Shown: positions 1-4,926 of the stretch, in pieces | Layout of the letters: each line of letters begins with the position of its first letter | Position numbering within the stretch: position 1 is the first letter of the stretch | Origin: Planctomycetota bacterium | GTDB taxonomy: Bacteria; Planctomycetota; Planctomycetia; Isosphaerales; Isosphaeraceae | Direction: 5' to 3' | NCBI GenBank assembly: GCA_021818605.1 | Contig: JAKAUH010000402.1 | Location: forward strand, 1-5,078 | Length of the DNA: 5,078 bases | Notes under the pieces: model-generated | Database searches by the model: none | The model's input: only the letters and a program-made list of their open reading frames with translations | Told to the model about the DNA's origin: nothing | Made by a program: the position numbers and the translations under genes

Positions 1-830
1 TTTTTCAGCCGCTTGAAGCCCTCGTCAAGGTCGGAGGGGATACGGAGCTCATCGACCGGCGAGACCTTGGCGAGCTCGAGGGCATCGCGGAGGGCCGCGA
101 TCCGGTCGGCGAGGTAGACGTCGGCGTCGGGCGGGATCAGCAGGACGGCGCCGGACTCGGGATTGAGCCCGGCGTTGCGCGCGTTTCGCTGCGCCAGGGC
201 CACGAGCCGGCGGGCGGAGTCCGTGAAAGGTTCGGGCGCCACCTGAACCAGAGGTGCCCCGCCGGCGTCCTCCTTGATCCCGGACAGCGGCCGCCCGAGC
301 ACGACCACGGGGATCTTCGCGTCGCGCGCCGCCTGGACGGCGCTGGCCAGCTCGGCGTCGGCCGAGTTCTGGGATTCGACGATCAGGGCCTGGGGCTTGC
401 GAGCCACGGCCTCACGCACGAGCTGGGCCTGCGATTTGCTCTTCGGCGCCGGACCGGAGCCGGCGGACGCCGGGAGCTTCGGCTCGGGATCCTCATCCGG
501 CAGGATACGGATCCTCGCGTGGTCGAGCCCCGCCTGCGTCCGCGCCGCCGCCTTCTCGGCCACGTCGTCCTCGATGCTTAGCGCGGGGACAGAGACCATC
601 TCGATACTTCGGATCGTGCCGCCGATACTGTACGCCTCGGCCGTCGGCTTCGTAAGATCGACGGGCGCGGCCTTCGCCCCGGCCCCGGCGCTGGTCGACT
701 CCGACACGTCGGCTGGCGGCGGTTCCACGAAGCCGCTGTCGCCACACCCGCCCCCGGCCGCCGCGCCCAGCGCGGACGCCGCCACCAGCATCCCAACCCG
801 AACGTCCGACCACCGCAACCGCCTGATCAT
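1..830 (-). CDS. Probable periplasmic substrate-binding lipoprotein (type 1 periplasmic-binding fold), C-terminus beyond the window
   Basis: Likely the solute-binding component of an ABC importer, perhaps for a sugar, anchored outside the cytoplasmic membrane. ATG at 830-828 is preceded by GGAG (837-840) at 6-nt spacing, which favours it over the internal Met14. Residues 1-13 are Arg-rich, 14-25 are hydrophobic, and Cys29 follows Gly-Gly-Gly, giving a lipoprotein-like signal with an atypical lipobox. Residues 31-65 are a Pro/Ala/Ser linker. From about 68 the sequence fits a Rossmann-like periplasmic-binding domain. Clearest is 134-182, where a helix (AQLVREAVARKPQALIVES) leads into an alternating alpha/beta stretch ending in IPVVVLGRPL, like ribose-binding proteins. 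Residues 225-276 continue the fold. Residues 113-133 look like a low-complexity Pro/Ser/Lys insertion. No permease or ATPase gene is visible. The 276 residues seen are a partial protein with an open frame to the left edge. The fold is fairly secure; the ligand is unknown. A sensor or orphan binding protein is also possible. Confidence 0.72.
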   Translation of the reverse strand, partial: MIRRLRWSDVRVGMLVAASALGAAAGGGCGDSGFVEPPPADVSESTSAGAGAKAAPVDLTKPTAEAYSIGGTIRSIEMVSVPALSIEDDVAEKAAARTQAGLDHARIRILPDEDPEPKLPASAGSGPAPKSKSQAQLVREAVARKPQALIVESQNSADAELASAVQAARDAKIPVVVLGRPLSGIKEDAGGAPLVQVAPEPFTDSARRLVALAQRNARNAGLNPESGAVLLIPPDADVYLADRIAALRDALELAKVSPVDELRIPSDLDEGFKRLK

Positions 831-836
831 GAAAGT

Positions 837-840
837 CTCC
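837..840 (-). promoter_or_regulatory. Shine-Dalgarno of the lipoprotein gene
   Basis: GGAG on the minus strand lies 6 nt upstream of the ATG at 830. It decides the start in favour of the full signal peptide with its Arg-rich n-region. Confidence 0.55.
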
Positions 841-948
841 AGTTCTGAAGGGACCGGGGCCTCGGCGAGCGGCGATAAGATCGGGATGAGATGAGACCCG
901 GCAACCGTTCTGCCGTACCGGCCTCGCCGGCTCGCGAGCCACTGGCTA

Positions 949-980
949 ATCGATCGATCGATCGATCGATGAATCGATCG
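949..980. repeat. ATCG tetranucleotide microsatellite
   Basis: Positions 949-970 are 5.5 uninterrupted copies of ATCG. After a GA interruption, two more copies follow at 973-980. The unit is self-complementary in tandem, so the tract is also a run of overlapping ATCGAT and GATC palindromes. It lies about 120 bp upstream of the lipoprotein start, outside any coding frame I accept. Confidence 0.9.
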
Positions 981-1156
981 GCTGACCACACTTCCGCTCG
1001 ATCATGATACTCGCCAGCAGCGGGTATTCCCTAGACCCTACTTCGCCTCGAAGTCCGTTCCCTGGTCAGCGGTCCGGTCCGCCGGGGATGGACGAATCGC
1101 GTCGGATTCCCGCGGCCCGGCTCGGTCGGCCGCTGTCGACTTGACCCCCGGAAACC

Positions 1157-1235
1157 TTCGAAGATGCCCACTGCCTTCGAAGATGCCCGCTGTTGCGCGC
1201 GGGCATCTTCGAATCATCGGCCGGGCACCTTCGAA
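1157..1235. repeat. Four-copy nested repeat forming a hairpin downstream of uvrB
   Basis: A 13-mer, TTCGAAGATGCCC, occurs directly at 1157-1169 and 1176-1188. Its reverse complement occurs at 1201-1213 (exact) and 1223-1235 (one change). The two direct copies sit in a 15-bp identity, 1155-1169 and 1174-1188, spaced 19 bp. The inner pair extends to a perfect 15-bp stem (1176-1190 with 1199-1213) around an 8-nt loop. The outer pair can form a second 13-bp stem enclosing it. In the minus-strand RNA, the direction of uvrB transcription, the one variant position becomes a G-U pair; in plus-strand RNA it would be an A-C mismatch. The element begins 18 bp past the uvrB stop. No T-tract follows, so it is not a classical intrinsic terminator. 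It may be a transcript-end or stabilising structure, or a dispersed palindromic repeat. Confidence 0.85.
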
Positions 1236-1253
1236 TAGAGTCCCCAGGGTCTC

Positions 1254-3317
1254 TCACTTCTGCCGTGACGCCCGCGCCTTGCCGCGGGCCCTGGCCCGGC
1301 CGCGTGCCCCTTCGACCTGGGGCGACGGCGCCGGCCGCTTCGGGCCATCTCCGGCGGCCGAGCGCAGCTCGACGATCTTGTCCCGCAGCGCCGCGGCCCG
1401 TTCGAATTCCAGTTTCTCGGCCGCCTCGAGCATCTCGGCCTCGAGCGCGGCCAGGTATTCTTCCGACGCGTCCGTCGCCTCGTCGCGGCCCGCCACCTTC
1501 CTCACGATCGACTTTGCCTGGATCTCCTCCTCGATCCCGCGCCGGATCGCCTTGACGATCGTCTCGGGCGTGATCCCGTGCTCGCGGTTGTACTCGAGCT
1601 GCTTCTCCCGCCGCCGCTTCGTCTCGTCCATGGCACGCTGCATCGACGGCGTGATCTTATCCGCGTACAGCACCACCTCGGCATTGACGTGCCGGGCCGA
1701 GCGGCCGATCGTCTGGATCAGCGAGGTCTCGCTCCGCAGGAAACCCTCCTTGTCGGCGTCGAGGATGCAGACCATCGACACCTCGGGCAGGTCGAGCCCC
1801 TCGCGCAGCAGGTTGACGCCGACCAGGGTGTCGAACGCCCCCTCGCGCAGCTCGCGGAGGATTGTCACCCGCTCGAAGGCGTCGAGCTCCGAGTGCAGCC
1901 ACTTGCACCGCAGCCCCTGTTCCTTGAGATACCGCGACAGGTCCTCGGCCAGCCGCTTGGTGAGCGTCGTGATCAGCACCCGCTCGCCCCGCGCGGCCCG
2001 TGCCTTCACCTCGCCCAGCAAGGCCGGCACCTGGCCCCGGGCCGGCTCGACCCGCACAATCGGGTCGACCAGGCCCGTCGGCCGGATCACCTGCTCGACG
2101 ACCTCGCCGCCGGACATCGCGACCTCGTAATCGCCCGGCGTGGCCGAGACAAAGATCCGCCGCTCGAACTTCTTCTCCCACTCGTCGAACCGGAGCGGCC
2201 GGTTGTCCAGCGCGCTCGGCAGCCGGAAGCCGTGCTCGACCAGCGTGCTCTTGCGGCTGAAGTCGCCCGCGAACATCCCGCGGATCTGCGGGATCGTCAC
2301 GTGCGACTCGTCCAGGAGGATCAGGCTGTCCTCGGGGAAGAAGTCGAGCAGCGTGTTCGGCGTCTCGCCCGGCTTGCGGCCCGAGAGGTGCCGCGAGTAG
2401 TTCTCGATCCCCGAGCAATAGCCGACCTCCAGCAGCATCTCCATGTCGTAGCGGGTCCGCGCACCCAGGCGCTGGGCCTCCAGCAGCTTCCCCTGCTCCT
2501 TGAGCTGCTGGAGCCGCATCTCCAGCTCCTCGTTGATGTTCTCGACGGCGCCCTTGATGCGTTCCTCGGGCAGGACGAAGTGCTTGGCGGGGTAGACGTA
2601 CATGTCCTGGTGGGTCTCGATGACGCCGCCTGTCAGCGGGTCGATCGTCGCCAGCCGCTCGACCTCGTCGCCGAACAGCTCGATCCGGTAGGCGATCTCC
2701 TCGTAGGCCGGCCAGAGCTCGATGACGTCCCCGCGCACCCGGAACTTGCCCCGCTCGAACGAGACATCGTTGCGGTCGTACTGGATGTCCACGAACTTGA
2801 GCAGCAGTTCATCGCGATCGACGACATCCCCCGGCCGCAGCCGGACCATCATCTTGCGGTAGTCCTCGGGCGAGCCCAACCCGTAGATGCACGAGACGCT
2901 GGCGACCACCACCACATCGTCGCGGCTGACCAGTGCGCTGGTGCACGCCAGCCGAAGGCGTTCGATCTCGTCGTTGATCGCGGCGTCCTTCTCGATGTAG
3001 ATGTCGCGCTGGGGGATGTAGGCCTCGGGCTGGTAGTAGTCGTAGTAGCTGACGAAGTACCGGACGGCGTTCTGGGGGAAGAAGTCCTTGAACTCGGCAT
3101 AGAGCTGGGCGGCCAATGTCTTGTTGTGCGACATGACGAGCGCCGGTCGGCCGTACTGGGCGATCACGTTGGCCATCGTGAAGGTCTTGCCCGACCCGGT
3201 CACGCCCATCAGGGTCTGGTGGGACTTCCCGCGGCGCAGCCCGTCCACCAGGGACTCGATCGCCTTCGGCTGATCCCCGGCCGGCGGGAACGGGCTGGCG
3301 AGCTGGAACTTGGCCAT
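1254..3317 (-). CDS. uvrB: UvrABC system protein B, excision-repair helicase
   Basis: UvrB takes damaged DNA from UvrA, verifies the lesion by ATP-dependent strand opening, and recruits UvrC for incision; it acts in the cytoplasm on the chromosome. Numbering is from the ATG at 3317. Walker A GVTGSGKT is at 38-45. The beta-hairpin that clamps one strand, YYDYYQPEAYIP, is at 91-102. The DEAD-like Walker B, DESH, is at 336-339. SATPGD is at 391-396, VNLLREGLDLPE at 501-512, and motif VI QTIGRSARHVNA with its arginines at 535-546. A C-terminal UVR motif that binds UvrC spans about 619-652, followed by a basic Pro/Arg/Lys tail to 687. All key residues are intact and the length is normal. An in-frame ATG at 3329 would add MEPS. 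I prefer 3317 because GGAA lies 6 nt upstream and family members begin close to this MAKFQL-type start. A sigma-70-like promoter lies just upstream. Confidence 0.98.
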   Translation of the reverse strand: MAKFQLASPFPPAGDQPKAIESLVDGLRRGKSHQTLMGVTGSGKTFTMANVIAQYGRPALVMSHNKTLAAQLYAEFKDFFPQNAVRYFVSYYDYYQPEAYIPQRDIYIEKDAAINDEIERLRLACTSALVSRDDVVVVASVSCIYGLGSPEDYRKMMVRLRPGDVVDRDELLLKFVDIQYDRNDVSFERGKFRVRGDVIELWPAYEEIAYRIELFGDEVERLATIDPLTGGVIETHQDMYVYPAKHFVLPEERIKGAVENINEELEMRLQQLKEQGKLLEAQRLGARTRYDMEMLLEVGYCSGIENYSRHLSGRKPGETPNTLLDFFPEDSLILLDESHVTIPQIRGMFAGDFSRKSTLVEHGFRLPSALDNRPLRFDEWEKKFERRIFVSATPGDYEVAMSGGEVVEQVIRPTGLVDPIVRVEPARGQVPALLGEVKARAARGERVLITTLTKRLAEDLSRYLKEQGLRCKWLHSELDAFERVTILRELREGAFDTLVGVNLLREGLDLPEVSMVCILDADKEGFLRSETSLIQTIGRSARHVNAEVVLYADKITPSMQRAMDETKRRREKQLEYNREHGITPETIVKAIRRGIEEEIQAKSIVRKVAGRDEATDASEEYLAALEAEMLEAAEKLEFERAAALRDKIVELRSAAGDGPKRPAPSPQVEGARGRARARGKARASRQK

Positions 3318-3339
3318 GGATGGTTCCATTCAGGGATAG

Positions 3340-3363
3340 TGGACGAGAATTCCGGTCCGTCCA
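3340..3363. promoter_or_regulatory. Dyad over the predicted uvrB transcription start
   Basis: Inverted arms TGGACG (3340-3345) and CGTCCA (3358-3363) flank 12 bp and touch the -10 hexamer. The location fits an operator for a damage-responsive repressor. It does not match the E. coli or the Bacillus LexA box as I know them, and 6-bp arms can arise by chance. Confidence 0.2.
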
Positions 3364-3391
3364 TTATTCGCCCGGGCGATCCGCCTGCCAA
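3363..3391 (-). promoter_or_regulatory. Sigma-70-like promoter of uvrB
   Basis: On the minus strand TTGGCA (3391-3386) and AATAAT (3368-3363) are separated by exactly 17 bp. Each hexamer has one mismatch to TTGACA or TATAAT. The predicted transcription start is near 3356, giving a leader of roughly 25-40 nt to the uvrB start. The position, spacing and match are good, but this is read by eye only. Confidence 0.6.
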
Positions 3392-3524
3392 TCGCAACCC
3401 GCGTCGGGCCCAAACTGCCCCGGCCCCGAGAAAGGCCGCAGGCCCTTGCCGGACACGACACAAGCTGTCGGGAGCAGGCCGTTCTCCTCGGCGCGCAACG
3501 CGATCGCCGACCGCCTGGTGAACA

Positions 3525-3570
3525 AACGAATCCAACCGCGCCTGCCCCGCGGGCAGAAATTGGGTTCGTT
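3525..3570. repeat. Palindromic repeat element with two nested stems
   Basis: Arms AACGAATCCAA (3525-3535) and TTGGGTTCGTT (3560-3570) pair over 11 positions, with one G-T wobble in plus-strand RNA. Inside, CTGCCC (3542-3547) and GGGCAG (3551-3556) form a 6-bp stem with a 3-nt loop. The right-hand 12-mer ATTGGGTTCGTT (3559-3570) recurs exactly at 3643-3654. Read on the minus strand these give KRTQF / NEPN / KTNPI-like peptides, which I recall as widespread spurious translations in planctomycete genomes. It is probably a dispersed repeat, not a gene. Confidence 0.7.
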
Positions 3571-3642
3571 TTGCCGAAATCCACCCCCGGGACACCGTTT
3601 CGGAGCCGAGAACCGTCGAACGAGTATGAAGAAAATATGAAG

Positions 3643-3654
3643 ATTGGGTTCGTT
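3643..3654. repeat. Second exact copy of the 12-mer ATTGGGTTCGTT
   Basis: It is identical and co-oriented with 3559-3570, 84 bp further on, but without a visible palindromic partner next to it. It may be a decayed second copy of the 3525-3570 element. Confidence 0.6.
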
Positions 3655-3718
3655 CGCGCGATTTCAGGTGGTTCGAGCCCTCAAATATCCCGCCCGGAAC
3701 CGAATGCACTCATCTTGA

Positions 3719-3738
3719 CCTTGTTGCAAGCAACAAGG
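3719..3738. repeat. 20-bp dyad, 9-bp perfect arms
   Basis: CCTTGTTGC (3719-3727) and GCAACAAGG (3730-3738) are perfect inverted arms around AA. As DNA this resembles a repressor operator. As RNA it would be an 8-bp stem with a 4-nt loop. No T-tract follows on either strand. No gene start lies close by, so its role is unknown. Confidence 0.5.
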
Positions 3739-3904
3739 CGCTAGTGAAACAGGCAACCTCATTTCGCCTGCCCCCGATGAATGCCGCGAGGTGGGCCGCG
3801 CCTTCACGCGGCTCGCCTCGCGCACCATCGTGGATGCACCGCCATCCTGGGCGGGACAGCTTTTTACCGACGACCGAATTGCCAAAAACGGACGAACCGA
3901 CCAC

Positions 3905-3965
3905 TTATATAGACGCCGCTCGGTCGCTTTTTATTCCCGACTTTTCGAAATTTTTCCAAAATTTC
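3905..3965. other. AT-rich island with a 19-bp dyad
   Basis: In a GC-rich spacer this stretch is distinctly AT-rich. It includes TTATATAG (3905-3912) and the perfect dyad GAAATTTT / AAAATTTC (3947-3954, 3958-3965) around 3 bp. The TATATA is -10-like, but no acceptable -35 sits at 16-18 bp on either strand, so I do not call a promoter. It could be a protein-binding or easily melted site. Confidence 0.35.
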
Positions 3966-3990
3966 CGGGCGGGTTGTGGCGATTGTAGGA

Positions 3991-4062
3991 ACTCCCGGCC
4001 AGCAAATTGGCCGCTTCAGGGCAGGGAGTACCCGTCCCGAATGCGACGGGGGCCCGCGGGCC
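3991..4062. repeat. Cluster of short GC hairpins
   Basis: Four perfect stems lie end to end. ACTCCC (3991-3996) pairs with GGGAGT (4024-4029). CGGCCA (3996-4001) pairs with TGGCCG (4008-4013), overlapping the first by one base. CCCGTC (4031-4036) pairs with GACGGG (4045-4050). GGCCCGCGGGCC (4051-4062) is self-palindromic. The density suggests a structured element, though GC-rich DNA makes short stems common. No terminator T-tract is present. Confidence 0.35.
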
Positions 4063-4370
4063 AATTGTCCTGTCGGGCCGGGATCGGGGCGGGCGGGATC
4101 GCGGGTCGGGCTGGACGGATCCGACCGGACCGATTGCGGGCTGATCCGCGTCCGGCTGGGATGGGGAGAAGGCAAAGCGACACCGACACCCGCCAGGACA
4201 CCGATTCAATGGACATCGCTTGCTGCCATCGGAGGCGTCCGATCACACTGAGAAGGTGTGTGAGATGTTCACCGGCGAGTCGAAAGCCACTCCCCTCTCG
4301 GCCCCTGTACAGCCCGAACCGGTCCGACGAGGCGACCAGGGCCGAGACCGCCGTCCCGTCTCATGACTCC

Positions 4371-4521
4371 GATCGGAGGAAGAGTCGTCCGCAGATGACG
4401 CAGATGGACGTAGATGAAAGATGGATAACATGCAGGCGACGACGAGTTGGTTCAGCCGACAATTCGCGTCTTGCCCATCTGCGCTCATCTGCGTCATCTG
4501 CGGACAAAGGAAATTCCGATC
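4371..4521. repeat. 151-bp inverted-repeat element with GCAGATG-type arms
   Basis: The core arms 4388-4406 and 4486-4504 are perfectly complementary over 19 bp. Pairing extends inward to 4416/4476, for 29 positions with 2 wobbles and 1 mismatch. It extends outward past a 9-nt unmatched block to a second perfect 7-bp pair (GATCGGA 4371-4377, TCCGATC 4515-4521), with equal spacing on both sides. The centre, 4417-4475, is unpaired. The arms are built from 9-10-nt repeats of the GCAGATGAC type. Translated, they give HLRHLRT and PQMTQMD peptides, which I recall as common spurious translations of a dispersed repeat in planctomycetes and other bacteria. It is probably a non-autonomous mobile element or structured RNA; it carries no protein gene. 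Confidence 0.8.
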
Positions 4522-4598
4522 CCCGAAATCAAGGTCGGCAGGAGCCGTCCGAGCCGCGATCGTTTCGATCGACGGGCGATTCTCACACAGACTCTGAC

Positions 4599-4607
4599 TG
4601 ATACGAT
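4599..4607 (+). promoter_or_regulatory. Possible extended -10 promoter for the toxin-antitoxin operon
   Basis: TGaTACGAT matches the extended -10 form, with TG one base before TACGAT. No good -35 is present; extended -10 promoters can do without one. The paired palindromes CGATCG-TTT-CGATCG (4557-4571) lie just upstream and could be an operator for the autoregulating antitoxin. A small 5-bp hairpin (4628-4640) lies in the leader. All are weak visual calls. Confidence 0.25.
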
Positions 4608-4664
4608 GGGTCGGGATGCCGATGGGCCCGCGGATCGCGGCAACCCTTATACGCCCGGCTCGCC

Positions 4665-4670
4665 AGGAGG
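4665..4670 (+). promoter_or_regulatory. Perfect Shine-Dalgarno of the antitoxin gene
   Basis: AGGAGG lies 7 nt before the ATG at 4678. It fixes the start there and excludes the longer in-frame extension back to 4447, which runs through the inverted repeat. Confidence 0.75.
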
Positions 4671-4677
4671 CCGACCG

Positions 4678-4926
4678 ATGAATCCGGTCGAAACGAACCA
4701 GCTCGCGGAAGTCGTCGAGCACGTCAAGGGATGGCCGCCCGAGTCGAAGATCGTCCTGGTGCGGCGAATCCTGGAGACCCTGAAGACCAGCTCCGGACCT
4801 TCTCCGGCCCGAACCGGCCGGTCGGTGCAGGAATGGATCGGGATGGGAGCCGGAGCGTCGCCGCCACCGGATGATGAGACGGTCCGTCGGTGGTTCGAGG
4901 AACACCGAGCGGAGAAGTCTCGATGA
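4678..4926 (+). CDS. Antitoxin of a VapBC-like toxin-antitoxin pair
   Basis: This 82-residue protein would neutralise the PIN ribonuclease encoded next, and probably represses their shared promoter. It begins MNPVETNQLAEVVEHVKGWP, then PESKIVLVRRILETLK (21-36), an amphipathic helical segment likely to be the dimer or DNA-binding half. A Pro/Ser/Gly linker follows (37-47). The C-terminal half has GRSVQEWIG (47-55) and PPPDDETVRRWFEEHRAEKSR (62-82), the charged tail that would wrap the toxin. This pattern (WPPE, RRILETL, GRS..E, PPPDDETV..W.EEHR) resembles small antitoxins I associate with planctomycete and cyanobacterial PIN toxins. I do not recognise a named family or a classic AbrB or ribbon-helix-helix motif. 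The stop overlaps the toxin start as ATGA, indicating translational coupling. The start is set by AGGAGG at 4665. Confidence 0.75.
   Translation: MNPVETNQLAEVVEHVKGWPPESKIVLVRRILETLKTSSGPSPARTGRSVQEWIGMGAGASPPPDDETVRRWFEEHRAEKSR

Larger units (their letters stand above)
831..1253. other. Intergenic region between uvrB and the lipoprotein gene
   Basis: These 423 bp hold no supportable gene. Contents are the lipoprotein Shine-Dalgarno (837-840), a tetranucleotide microsatellite (949-980), and the four-copy nested repeat (1157-1235) just past the uvrB stop. I looked for a sigma-70-like promoter for the lipoprotein gene on the minus strand and found no convincing -35/-10 pair. The short open frames crossing this region have no recognisable protein pattern. 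Confidence 0.6.
3318..4677. other. Long non-coding, repeat-rich spacer between divergent uvrB and toxin-antitoxin operons
   Basis: This is about 1.35 kb without a gene I can support. Open frames of up to 285 codons cross it on both strands, but they overlap each other, run through inverted repeats, lack Shine-Dalgarno sites and show Arg/Ser/Pro-rich content typical of spurious GC-rich frames. It contains the uvrB promoter and several separately listed structured repeats. Confidence 0.6.

Noticed and set aside
274..894. 206-codon plus-strand frame opposite the lipoprotein gene
   Set aside because: It is a shadow of the minus-strand gene, which has a signal peptide, a Shine-Dalgarno and a fold pattern; this frame has none.
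1157..1235. Intrinsic terminator for uvrB
   Set aside because: The hairpin is strong and well placed, but no run of T follows on the minus strand, so I list it as a repeat.
1578..3521. 647-codon open frame on the plus strand, opposite uvrB
   Set aside because: It is a mirror frame created by the GC-rich third positions of uvrB. The protein is a Leu/Asp/Val/His-rich shadow with no fold pattern, and uvrB is unmistakable on the other strand.
3906..3911. TATATA as a -10 box
   Set aside because: No -35-like hexamer at acceptable spacing on either strand; the nearest, TTGCCA at 3879-3884, is 21 bp away.
4264..4365. 33-codon plus-strand frame starting ATGTTCACC
   Set aside because: No Shine-Dalgarno, low-complexity Pro/Arg content and no family resemblance.
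4388..4504. CRISPR-like array
   Set aside because: The repeats are 9-10 nt, tandem and mirrored into an inverted pair. There are no regular unique spacers and no cas genes.
3744..4601. 285-codon open frame on the plus strand in the long spacer
   Set aside because: It has no Shine-Dalgarno, is rich in Arg/Ser/Pro, and runs through hairpins and the inverted-repeat element. It conflicts with an equally long minus-strand frame and has no recognisable motif.
4243..4905. 220-codon minus-strand frame over the inverted repeat and the antitoxin
   Set aside because: It overlaps the well-supported antitoxin on the opposite strand and translates the GCAGATG repeats into the familiar spurious peptide.
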